Below are positions 34,384 through 43,874 of a stretch of DNA of 44,738 nucleotides, piece after piece. The DNA lies in NCBI GenBank assembly GCA_963845285.1, contig CAWJRO010000008.1, positions 1 through 44,738 of the forward strand. Direction: 5' to 3'. Numbering within the stretch: position 1 is the stretch's first letter; each line of letters opens with the position of its first letter. A program made the position numbers and the translations under genes. The notes under the pieces are model-generated. The model was not told the origin of the DNA. It did no database searches and was given only the letters and a program-made list of their open reading frames with translations. This stretch comes from Methanobacterium_C sp963845285. Lineage in GTDB: Archaea > Methanobacteriota > Methanobacteria > Methanobacteriales > Methanobacteriaceae.

Positions 34384-34927
34384 GGGAATCACCACTTTCA
34401 TTTGATTTAAATTTAATTTCTATAAGAAACTTCTATTAAAAACTTCTATTAAAAACTTCTATTAAAAACTTCTATGCAATATATTCAAGTTTTTTAAAAA
34501 TTATTGATAGATTCCAACTTAATTTTTTTAGAATCGATCTGTTCTTTTATATTTGATAACATTTTATTAAATTTTATGGGATGAAAGAAATTTTAAAATA
34601 GGTTGAATTCATTTTACAATCTATGAACATCAATATTATGGATTTTGAAATTTTTAAGGCACTAATATGATCTTAGATGGAATGCACATAGTTTCATTTG
34701 ATTAAAATATTTAATTTTTAAGTTATCTTAAAACTATCTTAAAACAGTCTAATCTTAAAACAGTCTAATATTTTAGTTCATTCCAAACTTTCCAATATTT
34801 TTAAATAAAAAAAGTTAATGAGATTTGTGATAAATTTGTGTAAAACGAACTGGATTTTCATGATAATTGTTTTATGGTATGTTAAGTTGAATAAGGACAT
34901 GCAGATTTTGTGGTAATGCCTTTAGGT
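34384..34927. other. AT-rich gap with tandem repeat
   Basis: The gap between the DUF1002-like gene and Taw1 holds the 13-bp tandem repeat at 34427-34475 and a second short repeat, CTTAAAACAGTCTAAT-like, near 34728-34772. No ORF is supported. Confidence 0.45.
34427..34475. repeat. Tandem repeat, 13 bp x 3.8
   Basis: Consecutive copies of AAACTTCTATTAA, the fourth shortened, lie about 45 bp upstream of the DUF1002-like start codon, where its promoter should be. Confidence 0.9.
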
Positions 34928-35842
34928 TCATGATAAAAGTAACACTCGACTTTCACTTGATTCATTGATGATTTCACGGCCGCAGAGTTTCGCAACAGAC
35001 TCTGCAAATTCATGAATATCTGAAGAGAAGGGCATGTTTTCAAGTTTTAACCTTTCCCTGGAGCTTCCAACGTACATGTACGCTTTTATCTCAACAAAAT
35101 CAGGGTTACTCCTTTCGATTATATCTGCATATTCTTCGGGTTTGAGCATGTTGTAACCTTTAACACAAGTAGTTCTTATAACAGTCCTGCAGTTGAAGCT
35201 TGATAATAGATCAAGAGATCTATTCAACCTTTCCCAACCTTTATCAACCTGGGGATCGCATAATTTTTTGTAAACATCTTTGTTGGGTGCATCAACGGAT
35301 AAGTAAAGTTGTGTTGGTTCTGTTTCCATATTTTTAAGTTTTGAAGGTGTCATTCCATTTGTAACAAGAAATGTCGTGAAATTTCTTCTTTTAAACTCTT
35401 CTATAAGGCCTTCTATCTTGGGATAAAGCATTGGTTCGCCTGCAAGGGATATTGCAGCATTATTAGGGGTTTGAGCTTCTTTTAGCTTCTTCATATTGAC
35501 TTTAGGGTTCCCGAAGTAACCGCAGAGAAGGTTTCTTTGAGCATCGATACAATCGTCTATAATTGTTTTGGGTTCATCAAAATCTTCATTCCACTTAGTT
35601 CCTGTTATTGAAATATCTCTCCAGCAGAAAAGACATTTTTGATGACAGAAGGGGATACTTGGGGACATCTGCAGGCACCTGTGACTTTCTATGCCGTAGA
35701 ATTTTTCCTTGTAACACACTCCCTCATCAACAAGGCTTTTACGGGTCCAATGGCAGACTTTAGCTGCTGCGTGCTTTTCATTTCCTGCAAATCTGTATCC
35801 TTTTTTCTCGAGATTTTGTATATCTTTGTCTGAAAGTAACAT
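34928..35842 (-). CDS. taw1: tRNA 4-demethylwyosine synthase (radical SAM)
   Basis: Taw1 (TYW1 homologue) converts N1-methylguanosine at position 37 of tRNA-Phe to 4-demethylwyosine using pyruvate and S-adenosylmethionine. The radical SAM cluster motif is C66-HQK-C70-LF-C73. Three upstream cysteines, C30, C43 and C56, are spaced 13 apart, as expected for the second 4Fe-4S cluster of this family. Further family motifs are ISLAGEPMLYPKI and LVTNGMTP. The 304-residue length fits archaeal Taw1, without the flavodoxin domain of eukaryotes. No other wyosine gene is adjacent. Confidence 0.95.
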   Translation of the reverse strand: MLLSDKDIQNLEKKGYRFAGNEKHAAAKVCHWTRKSLVDEGVCYKEKFYGIESHRCLQMSPSIPFCHQKCLFCWRDISITGTKWNEDFDEPKTIIDDCIDAQRNLLCGYFGNPKVNMKKLKEAQTPNNAAISLAGEPMLYPKIEGLIEEFKRRNFTTFLVTNGMTPSKLKNMETEPTQLYLSVDAPNKDVYKKLCDPQVDKGWERLNRSLDLLSSFNCRTVIRTTCVKGYNMLKPEEYADIIERSNPDFVEIKAYMYVGSSRERLKLENMPFSSDIHEFAESVAKLCGREIINESSESRVLLLS

Positions 35843-36262
35843 TTTTATCGTTCACTTCGTTCAGTTCACATTTGTTTCAATTTATCTACAGAGAATTTTT
35901 ATTAACCTTTATTTACTGTTGATATTGTGTTTAGAAATAGTTTTATGATATTTATTAATGAGTTAATTGAGCTATTAAATGTTAATAAAGGCTTAAATGA
36001 CGTGTTCATTTATCATAATTAACTTAAATCTTTTAATATTATTAAATTTTAGAGGTTTTTAGAAATTCTCTACATATTTATTTAATTGCATGGAATTAGG
36101 GAATATTAAGTTTTATAGAATTTGATAAGTTTGTGGTATAATATATGATAATATAGATTATTGTGGGTATAGAGATTAGTGGTACAAAAATGTAGAATTT
36201 ATAAAAAATTATTTTTTATTTATTATTTATTTTATTATTTATTAGAAAATTTTAGTTTAACT
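35843..36262. other. AT-rich gap between taw1 and IS-B
   Basis: This 420-bp stretch is strongly AT-rich and shows no ORF with a ribosome site, no RNA gene and no repeat beyond simple A/T tracts. The taw1 promoter should be at its left side. Confidence 0.35.
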
Positions 36263-38023
36263 GAGGTTGTCTCATGAATTAAGTTTTTAATTTTTTAAGT
36301 TTTTATAAAAAATCCTCTTTTTTCAGGTATTTATTTGATTTTGCCTATTTATTTTAGAATTATTATGATTATAGATTCTTTTTATGTTATGTGAGATGTT
36401 AATTAGGTTTTTTTCTGTTTTTATTCCGTTCATGCCGCGTGTTAGGAACTCTGTGTATCTTAAATTCTCTTTTATATTCCCAAATGGCCATTCAACGGTC
36501 TGTTTTCGTTTACCAAACTCTTCCTTGCCTTGATTTGTTTCCATTTTCAAAGCCATACGCTTTGATAAAACACCACCATAATCAGTTATAATCCTAAAAC
36601 GATTCTTACCAGCACATAATGTCTGATATGAACATTTTAAACAATCATTACAATAATATTGGCGCATACAAGTGTTATTATACTCATATGTCTTTTTATA
36701 AGTTAATTTTCTGTTATTTGGACAAATATAAATGTCTTCGACATGATTATATTTGAAATTGTACTTGGAAAATAGTTTATCCTTTTTTAACTTGTTTTTA
36801 TGTTTATGTGCCTGTTTTCTGTTAGGTATGTAACCATCTAATCCATTTTCTTCTAGATATTGTAGATTTGTTTGTGTAAAATACCCGTTATCTGCGCTAA
36901 TCTTTGTATAATTGGGTAAGGGTCCTATTGTTTCTTGTATTTGTTCTATTTGTGGTATTAGTTGGTGGTGGTCTGTAGGGTCTTGTGTTATGGTGCTGGC
37001 GAGTATGATTCCTGAATCATAATCCACTGCGATTTGCATATTATATGAAAGTTCCATTCGATTCTTTTTATTCATCATCCACCGTGATTCAGGGTCTGTT
37101 AAACTAACAGTCTTTTGTGGTGTCTTTTCTAACTCCCTTTCAGCATGATCCAATTTTTTCAAAACACGATCCTTTTCCGGACTACCGGAACAGGCCCGTT
37201 CCAGAAGCTTAACTGAAGATCTATGCAGCTTATTCTCCTCTTTAGGAGCATTATTTTCATTAGTGGTTTTGGTTTGGTTTTTTAGTTTTTGGATTATTTC
37301 GTGGACTTTTTTACGGTTGGTTAGTTCTGGTGGTATTTCGTCACCTCTTTTATTGCCGTAAATTTTGTTTTCTTTCTTGTCGGTTTTTATTCCTTTTTTT
37401 AATATCTGACGAACTGTATGTATTTCTTTTTGATTAATTAGATTAGCTGGGGAAGCGTTAGCTTTGATTTTAGTACCATCTATTGCGATATGGTTCAATT
37501 GAACCATATCCATATTTTTAGCAACATTCACAGTCATTTCAAACGCTTCTTCAATTTGTTTGCTGCATTCGATTTTAAATCTGCAAATTGTATGGAAATC
37601 CGGCTTATCCATACCTGAAAGATACATATAAATCACATTTTCCTCCGCAAGCCTTGCAACCCGCCTAGATGAAAACACACCATCAACCGAAGCCATAATA
37701 ACCACTCTCAATAACATTCGGCGAGAATAAGCTGCCTTACCCTTAGTGCACCTGTATCTCTGGTCTATTTTTTTAAAATCTAACTCTTCCACCAAATTAG
37801 CAATAAAATAACAAATATGATTTTCCGGAATAAAATCCATAACACGCCTAGGCACCAACCAAGTCTGACCAATCCTATCTTCTCTCAAAGCCATAAAAAA
37901 CACCACCAAAAAACTATAAATCTCTAAATAAAATATAGTAACACCTTAAATATAAATATAACCCTTAAAAGGAAAAAAATCAGAAAAGAAAATCCAAAAA
38001 AAAGTCAATCATGAGACAGCCTC
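36263..38023 (-). mobile_element. IS-B, second IS1182-like insertion sequence
   Basis: A 1761-bp element with ends GAGGTTGTCTCATGAATT and the reverse complement of GAGGCTGTCTCATGATT. It has a perfect 5-bp target duplication, TAACT, at 36258-36262 and 38024-38028. Its termini match those of the MITE family better than IS-A does, and the target duplication is the same length as for the MITEs. Confidence 0.93.
36323..37894 (-). CDS. IS1182-like transposase (IS-B)
   Basis: An intact transposase of 523 residues, clearly related to that of IS-A but far from identical. Shared segments include PAYSRR-like AAYSRRMLLRVVIMASVDG, catalytic-region segments IAIDGTKIKANAS, ISADNGYFTQ and QTVEWPFGNIKEN, and the Cys-rich CLKCSYQTLCAGK. 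The ATG at 37894 is chosen because GGTGGTG lies 6 nt upstream; a TTG at 37909 precedes that site. The frame is open, so this element could supply transposase in trans to the MITEs that share its termini. Confidence 0.92.
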   Translation of the reverse strand: MALREDRIGQTWLVPRRVMDFIPENHICYFIANLVEELDFKKIDQRYRCTKGKAAYSRRMLLRVVIMASVDGVFSSRRVARLAEENVIYMYLSGMDKPDFHTICRFKIECSKQIEEAFEMTVNVAKNMDMVQLNHIAIDGTKIKANASPANLINQKEIHTVRQILKKGIKTDKKENKIYGNKRGDEIPPELTNRKKVHEIIQKLKNQTKTTNENNAPKEENKLHRSSVKLLERACSGSPEKDRVLKKLDHAERELEKTPQKTVSLTDPESRWMMNKKNRMELSYNMQIAVDYDSGIILASTITQDPTDHHQLIPQIEQIQETIGPLPNYTKISADNGYFTQTNLQYLEENGLDGYIPNRKQAHKHKNKLKKDKLFSKYNFKYNHVEDIYICPNNRKLTYKKTYEYNNTCMRQYYCNDCLKCSYQTLCAGKNRFRIITDYGGVLSKRMALKMETNQGKEEFGKRKQTVEWPFGNIKENLRYTEFLTRGMNGIKTEKNLINISHNIKRIYNHNNSKINRQNQINT

Positions 38024-38140
38024 TAACTTTCTTAATACATAAGTTTCTTAAACTTAAGTTATTTCTTTTTTATATTTTATAGTATAATAAGGATTATATA
38101 GAATTATAATTGATTGTATTGTCATAAAATTTTCAGATAT

Positions 38141-38266
38141 CTAGTAAATTGTTTCTAGTAAATTGTTTCTAGTAAATTGTTTCTAGTAAATTGTTTCTAG
38201 TAAATTGTTTCTAGTAAATTGTTTCTAGTAAATTGTTTCTAGTAAATTGTTTCTAGTAAATTGTTT
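38141..38266. repeat. Minisatellite, 14 bp x 9, perfect
   Basis: Nine identical head-to-tail copies of CTAGTAAATTGTTT without a single mismatch, in the gap between IS-B and tpiA. There are no spacers, so it is not a CRISPR. It ends about 110 bp before the likely TATA box of tpiA. Confidence 0.97.
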
Positions 38267-38365
38267 TTCAAAATATATAGATACAATAAGTCAAATACAA
38301 AATTTTTGTCATGATTCTAGTGAAAAATTGCAAGAATAAGTGTTTTTGTATAAATTATTGAATAG

Positions 38366-38406
38366 CAAAATACTTTTATATCTGAATTATAAAAAGATAT
38401 ATAAAA
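38366..38406 (+). promoter_or_regulatory. Likely tpiA promoter
   Basis: TTTTATAT at 38374-38381, preceded by the purine-rich AGCAAAA, is a good archaeal TATA box with BRE, about 50 bp before the tpiA ATG. A second TATA-like string, GATATATAAAA at 38396-38406, would leave a very short leader. Confidence 0.5.
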
Positions 38407-38430
38407 TAATATACTTTTTGGGGGAATATT

Positions 38431-39111
38431 ATGAAGCAGATCACTAGAACTCCAATTGTAATTCTGAATTTTAAAACCTATCTTGAATCCACAGGGGAAA
38501 GAGCCCTGAAACTTGCAAAGATCTCAGAGGAAGTTGCAAATGAAACAGGAATGAGCATAGCAGTCTCACCTCAGCATGCGGACATATGGAGAATTGCAGA
38601 TGAAGTTAACATACCTGTACTTGCTCAGCACATAGATCCAGTGGACGCAGGAGGTCACACAGGCAGCGTACTTCTTGAATCTGTAAAAGAAGCAGGAGCA
38701 TCAGGTACACTTATAAATCATTCAGAGCAGAGACTTAAACTTGCTGATATAGATGTGGTTGTGAAAAAAGCTAAAAATGTCGGTATGATAAGCGTTGTCT
38801 GCACAAACAACGTTGAGACAAGTGCAGCTGCGGCAACATTGAAACCAGATTTTGTAGCAATAGAACCACCAGAACTCATAGGATCAGGCATACCCGTTTC
38901 AAAGGCAGAACCTGAGGTAGTTGAAGGAACAGTTGATGTGATACACAAAATAGACCCTGATGTGAAGGTTCTCTGCGGTGCGGGTATATCCACAGGTGAA
39001 GACATGAAAGCTGCACTGGACCTTGGTGCAGAGGGTGTGCTACTTGCATCGGGAATAATACTTGCAGATGATCCTAAAAAAGCACTGCTTGACCTTGTAA
39101 GTAAGATATAA
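38431..39111 (+). CDS. tpiA: Triosephosphate isomerase, archaeal type
   Basis: Interconverts glyceraldehyde-3-phosphate and dihydroxyacetone phosphate, used here mainly in gluconeogenesis. The 226-residue length is typical for the short archaeal enzyme. The substrate-binding Lys is in ILNFKTYLES, the catalytic His region is INHSEQR, the catalytic Glu is in VAIEPPELIGSG, and the phosphate loop is GAGISTGED with a late LLASGIILADDP. GGGGGAA precedes the ATG. pgk follows on the same strand after 579 bp, so the two are probably separate transcripts. Confidence 0.96.
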   Translation: MKQITRTPIVILNFKTYLESTGERALKLAKISEEVANETGMSIAVSPQHADIWRIADEVNIPVLAQHIDPVDAGGHTGSVLLESVKEAGASGTLINHSEQRLKLADIDVVVKKAKNVGMISVVCTNNVETSAAAATLKPDFVAIEPPELIGSGIPVSKAEPEVVEGTVDVIHKIDPDVKVLCGAGISTGEDMKAALDLGAEGVLLASGIILADDPKKALLDLVSKI

Positions 39112-39690
39112 TGGGTTTTAAAGTTAATTGTAGGATTATAATTCATTGATAGTCAAATAAATCAATTAATTTAAGAATTTACTCAAAAACAGATTAATGG
39201 GTCAAAAATTCAAAGTTAATTTATAAGATTAATATTTAAATTAATTCAAAAAACAGATAATATTCATTTATAGTTAAGTACCAAAAGTTTTACACTATCT
39301 ATCTGCATAAACTGAAAAAAGCAGTTTAATCAGATAAAAAACAGTTTAACTGAACTTATTATTTCAACAAGTTTAATAAGTTACTTCCTTAACTATAATT
39401 CAAATATTCAAGTAATTCAGAAATCGTAATCTTACAATTAATCCTATATGATCAAAATATAAGCATAATCCTGATCATGTAAATACAACTTCAATCAGTT
39501 TCCAAGAAGATTAAGAGGGTTAGCTAAGTATAATCTTGATACATGTAGATACAACTTCAATATGGAACTTTTATTGTCCATATAATAATTTCTAAAAATT
39601 TAAGATCATAAAGATCATATATTTACAACAGTTACATTAACTAAAAAAAATAAAAAAGGTTATATTTATTATAATCAAACGGTGAAAAGG
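39112..39690. other. Gap between tpiA and pgk with imperfect direct repeat
   Basis: About 580 bp without an ORF. Two similar blocks of about 37 bp, 39461-39497 and 39526-39562, share TAATC-TTGAT, CATGTA and ATACAACTTCAAT. A TATA-like GGTTATATTTATT near 39658-39670 precedes the pgk ribosome site. Confidence 0.5.
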
Positions 39691-40914
39691 ATGTCTCTTG
39701 ACTTTTACACAATTGATGACTTTGATCTTGAGGATAAAACTGTTCTTGTAAGGGTTGACATAAATTCGCCAGTTGATCCGAATACAGGATTAATACTGGA
39801 TGATACAAGGATAAAACTTCATGCTGGAACCATAAAAGAGCTCTCAGATAAGGGTGCTAAAACTGTTATACTGGCTCATCAAAGTAGGCCTGGTAAAAAG
39901 GATTTTACAACACTGGAACAGCATGCAAAATCACTTTCAAAGATTTTAAACCACGAAGTTGGATATATTGACGACATATTTGGAAGTAATGCACAAAATG
40001 CAATATCCCATATGCAGAAGGGTGACATAATTTTATTGGAGAATGTCCGGTTCTATTCTGAGGAGGTTTTAAAGAGGGAACCCTGTCTCCAGGCTGAAAC
40101 ACATATGGTACAGAAACTTGCACCACTTGCAGATTACTTTATAAACGATGCTTTTGCCTCAGCCCATAGATCCCAAGCATCCCTGGTTGGATTTGCGTTT
40201 GAATTGCCTTCTGGAGCAGGGAGGGTGATGGAACGTGAGCTCAAAGCCCTTTACAATGCATTGAGTAATGTTAAAAAGCCGTGTGTATATGTACTGGGGG
40301 GAGTGAAGGTTGATGACTCAATAATGGTCATGGAACACACTCTTGAAAATGGCAGTGCAGATTACGTGCTCACAACAGGACTGGTTGCAAATATTTTCCT
40401 TCTTGGTGCGGGTTTTGACATAGGTGAATACAATAAAAAGTTTATTAAAACGAAGGGCTACTGGGATTATGTTAAAAAAGCAGAGGAGCTCATGAAGAAG
40501 TTTGAGGGTAAAATAAAGATTCCCGTGGATCTGGCCCTTTTCATTGATGGTAAACGAGCGGAATATCCTGTTTCTAAACTTCCAAATAAACCAATATATG
40601 ATATAGGAACAGAAACAATAAAATTGTACGCTGAGATCATAAGGTCTGCTGAAACACTCTTTGCAAACGGACCTGCAGGTGTTTTTGAAATGGAAGATTT
40701 CAACATAGGTACAGAAGATCTTTTAAATGCAATAGCATCTGCTCCAGGATTTTCAATAATAGGTGGTGGTCATCTTGCAGCTGCAGCCAACCAGATGGAA
40801 CTTTCAGGAATAAGTCATATCAGCAGTGGTGGTGGTGCATCAATAAATCTTCTTGCAGGTGAAAAGTTACCTGTAGTGGAAGTTCTGAAGCAAGTGGCTT
40901 TAAATTATAAATGA
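39691..40914 (+). CDS. pgk: Phosphoglycerate kinase
   Basis: Transfers phosphate between 1,3-bisphosphoglycerate and ADP, run in the gluconeogenic direction in methanogens. The N-terminal domain has VLVRVDINSPVD, AHQSRPGKKDF, LLENVRFYSEE and FINDAFASAHRSQAS, the basic patch that binds 3-phosphoglycerate. The C-terminal nucleotide domain has YVLGGVKVDDSI, NGPAGVFEME and the GGGHLAAA loop. About 407 residues, as expected for archaea. The ATG at 39691 is chosen because GGTGA lies 5 nt upstream; that site itself contains an in-frame GTG at 39682. Confidence 0.96.
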   Translation: MSLDFYTIDDFDLEDKTVLVRVDINSPVDPNTGLILDDTRIKLHAGTIKELSDKGAKTVILAHQSRPGKKDFTTLEQHAKSLSKILNHEVGYIDDIFGSNAQNAISHMQKGDIILLENVRFYSEEVLKREPCLQAETHMVQKLAPLADYFINDAFASAHRSQASLVGFAFELPSGAGRVMERELKALYNALSNVKKPCVYVLGGVKVDDSIMVMEHTLENGSADYVLTTGLVANIFLLGAGFDIGEYNKKFIKTKGYWDYVKKAEELMKKFEGKIKIPVDLALFIDGKRAEYPVSKLPNKPIYDIGTETIKLYAEIIRSAETLFANGPAGVFEMEDFNIGTEDLLNAIASAPGFSIIGGGHLAAAANQMELSGISHISSGGGASINLLAGEKLPVVEVLKQVALNYK

Positions 40915-41367
<453 letters not shown>

Positions 41368-41402
41368 CTAAGCTCCACCATTAAAGGCTAAAATTGCATT
41401 CG

Positions 41403-41482
<80 letters not shown>

Positions 41483-41488
41483 TTATAT

Positions 41489-41562
41489 CCCGCCTTAGCT
41501 CAATTTGGCAGAGCATCGGACTGTAGATCCGAGGGTTGCTGGTTCAAGTCCGGCAGGCGGGA
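41489..41562 (+). tRNA. tRNA-Tyr (GTA)
   Basis: The acceptor CCCGCCT pairs with AGGCGGG, discriminator A. The stem CGGA/TCCG holds the anticodon GTA, reading TAC and TAT. The C1-G72 pair is typical of archaeal tRNA-Tyr. No intron is seen. Confidence 0.96.
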
Positions 41563-41694
41563 TTTTGATTATACATTATTGTTTATACAAAACAATGGTT
41601 ATCATATAAAATAAGCAGCAATGAAAGAGAAGTGAATATAAGAGTTTAAAATACAAACCTTTATATACTAATAAAAAGTACTAGTTGGTAGAAG

Positions 41695-41708
41695 AAAAGT
41701 ATTTAAGC
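41695..41708 (+). promoter_or_regulatory. Shared tRNA promoter motif, copy 2
   Basis: Identical 14-bp AAAAGTATTTAAGC, 41 bp before tRNA-Asp. A second TATA-like box, CTTTATATACTA at 41659-41670, lies upstream. Its presence suggests tRNA-Asp and tRNA-Lys form a separate transcript that could run into rpoH. Confidence 0.55.
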
Positions 41709-41749
41709 GTGTACATGTATACAGCAATATACTCTCATTCTTAAGAGCT

Positions 41750-41821
41750 GCCCTGGTGGTGTAGGGGCTATCATGCAGGCCTGTCGAGCCTGCGACTCGG
41801 GTTCAAATCCCGGCCAGGGCG
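41750..41821 (+). tRNA. tRNA-Asp (GTC)
   Basis: The acceptor GCCCTGG pairs with CCAGGGC, discriminator G as usual for Asp. The anticodon stem GCAGG/CCTGC holds the loop CCTGTCGAG region with anticodon GTC. The T-loop is GTTCAAAT. CCA is not encoded. Confidence 0.96.
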
Positions 41822-41831
41822 TTTGTATAAT

Positions 41832-41905
41832 GGGCCCGTAGCTCAGTCTGGGAGAGCGCCTGGCTTTTAACCAGGTGGCCGCGGGTTCAATTCCCGTCGG
41901 GCCCG
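41832..41905 (+). tRNA. tRNA-Lys (TTT)
   Basis: The acceptor GGGCCCG pairs with CGGGCCC, discriminator G. The stem CCTGG/CCAGG holds the loop CTTTTAA, anticodon TTT, reading AAA and AAG. It ends 29 bp before the rpoH start. Confidence 0.96.
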
Positions 41906-41934
41906 TTTCTTGATTTTTAACTGGAGGATAAATT

Positions 41935-42168
41935 GTGAAAAAAGACATTTTAAAACACAAATTAGTTCCAGATCATACTATTTTGTCGAAAACAGAAGCT
42001 AAAAAAATACTTAAAGAGTTGGATATCCGCCAAGAACAACTTCCCAAGATAAAGGTGGATGACCCTGTAGCGAAAGCAATTGGGGCTAAACCTGGTGATA
42101 TTTTAAAAATAACTCGAAAGAGTCAGACTGCTGGAAAATTTGTTACCTATCGTTTGGTATTAGATTAA
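41935..42168 (+). CDS. rpoH: RNA polymerase subunit H
   Basis: A 77-residue homologue of the C-terminal domain of eukaryotic RPB5, part of the lower jaw of archaeal RNA polymerase. The whole protein matches the family: HKLVPDHTILSKTEAKKILK, then QLPKIKVDDPVAKAIGAKPG and ITRKSQTAGKFVTYRLV. The start is GTG with GGAGG upstream (CTGGAGGATAAATT). The order rpoH-rpoB2-rpoB1 is the standard one in methanogens. Confidence 0.97.
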   Translation: MKKDILKHKLVPDHTILSKTEAKKILKELDIRQEQLPKIKVDDPVAKAIGAKPGDILKITRKSQTAGKFVTYRLVLD

Positions 42169-42217
42169 TATAAATAAATGTAACTAATGTAAATTAATTG
42201 TTTTTTGGAGGAGTTTA

Positions 42218-43709
42218 ATGGTAAAAAATGCATGGGAACTGGTTGATGCATTTTTTGATGAATACAACTTGGTAGACCATCACATCAAATCCTACAACGA
42301 CTTTGTAGATCACAGAATACAAGATATAATTGACATAACCGACCCAATAGTTCTTGAACAAGGCCAATATAGCATAAAAACAGGGAAATTAAAGATCAAA
42401 AAACCATTCATCAAAGAAGCAGACGGATCAAAAAGTAAAGTGTACCCTACAGAGGCAAGACTTAGAAATTTAACTTATTCTGCCCATATGTATCTTGAAA
42501 TGGCCCTTGTAAAAGGTAGAGGAAGACACTGAAATGGAAAAGGTTTACATTGGTGAATTACCAGTGATGCTGAAATCCAATATATGTCACCTTAATGGCC
42601 TCAATGAAGCTGAACTTGAAGATAAAAGTGAAGACCCACAGGATCCTGGTGGATATTTCATAGTAAACGGTTCAGAAAGGGCAATTGTGACTATGGAAGA
42701 GATAGCACCTAACAAAATAATCCTGGAACGTATAGGTGAGAAAGAGGATAGGCGTGCCAGAGCCATTGTAACATCAATAAAAAGCGGATTCCGAGCTCGT
42801 ATTACACTTGAATACAGAAAACCACGTAAAAAAGGAGTTTTCCTGAGGATATCTTTCCCTTACGTACCTGGGGAAATACCACTAGTTGTTCTTTTAAGAG
42901 CACTTGGACTTGAAACAGACAAAGAACTTGTTATGAGTGTTTCAGATGAAAGTGACGTACAGTTCCTTCTTATAGATGATATACAAACCTCTGAAATAAT
43001 GACCCAATATGATGCAATCAAATATATTGGAAATAGGGTTGCAAAGGGAATGACAGAGGAATACAGGATAAAAAGGGCTGAAGACGTAATTGATAGATAC
43101 TTGCTGCCACATATAGGTGTCGAACCTGATAAAAGGGCAGAAAAAGCTACTTATCTTGCTGAAATGACTGAAATGCTCCTGCAAGTCATATTTGAAAAGA
43201 GAGAACCTCACGATAAGGATCACTATGCTAACAAAAGGCTTAGAGTGTCTGGAGATTTGATGGAAGACCTTTTCAGAGTTGCTTTCACAAGCTTAACAAG
43301 AGATATGACTTATCAGCTCGAGAGAAGTCTTGCAAGAGGAAAAGAACCGTCTGTAAAACAGGCAGTACGTTCTGACGTTCTCACTGAGAATATTAAACAC
43401 GCAATAGCTACAGGAAACTGGGTAGGTGGACGTGCTGGTGTGAGCCAGCTGCTTGACAGAACAAGTTATATGGGAACACTTTCCCACCTTAAAAGGGTTG
43501 TATCTCCACTTTCACGGAGTCAGCCTCACTTTGAAGCTCGTGACCTGCATCCAACACAGTTTGGAAAGATCTGTCCAAACGAAACACCAGAGGGTCCTAA
43601 CTGTGGATTGGTTAAGAACCTTGCAATACTTGCAAAAATATCTGAAGGTTCAGATCCAGAGGAACTTGAAGCGGTAATCAAAAAAATGGGAGTTTTAAAT
43701 CCCATCTAA
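42218..43709 (+). CDS. rpoB2: RNA polymerase subunit B'' (N-terminal half of beta), frameshifted as given
   Basis: The gene encodes the N-terminal half of the second-largest RNA polymerase subunit, split from B' as in most methanogens. The first reading frame (42218-42532, 104 residues) carries the protrusion start HHIKSYNDFV and RLRNLTYSAHMYLEMAL, then stops. The second frame (open from about 42512; first ATG 42534) continues without loss as VEEDTEMEKVYIGELPVML, then GGYFIVNGSERAIV and FEARDLHPTQFGKICPNETPEG. One extra base in AAAAGG at 42511-42516 explains the break. Since the gene is essential, a sequencing error, programmed shift or reinitiation at ATG 42534 (GGTAGAGGAAG upstream, TGAAATG overlap) are the options. 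GGAGGAG precedes the first ATG. Confidence 0.9.
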
Positions 43710-43874
43710 TGGTAATGTCATCAACAGTAGATGTTATAATGATTAATATGGGTTTATATTGATTAAAATGCTGCGCGTTGATTGATGATGGGAGTTATAA
43801 CTAAAATATAATTTAAATATCATATGAGGGTTGGGGACATTTAATATCCTCGAATCCGTTATGGGGGCAAATTC
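43710..43874. other. Gap between rpoB2 and rpoB1
   Basis: A 165-bp gap lies between the two halves of the B subunit, where adjacent genes are often closer. No ORF or repeat is seen. GGGGG at 43863-43867 is the likely rpoB1 ribosome site. Confidence 0.4.

Noticed and set aside
38141..38266. Short CRISPR-like array
   Set aside because: The nine units are directly adjacent without spacers, and no cas gene is near. It is a simple minisatellite.
41703..41960. 85-residue minus-strand ORF across the tRNA-Asp and tRNA-Lys genes
   Set aside because: It covers two clear tRNA genes and has no ribosome site. Proteins of this type are a known false call over tRNAs.
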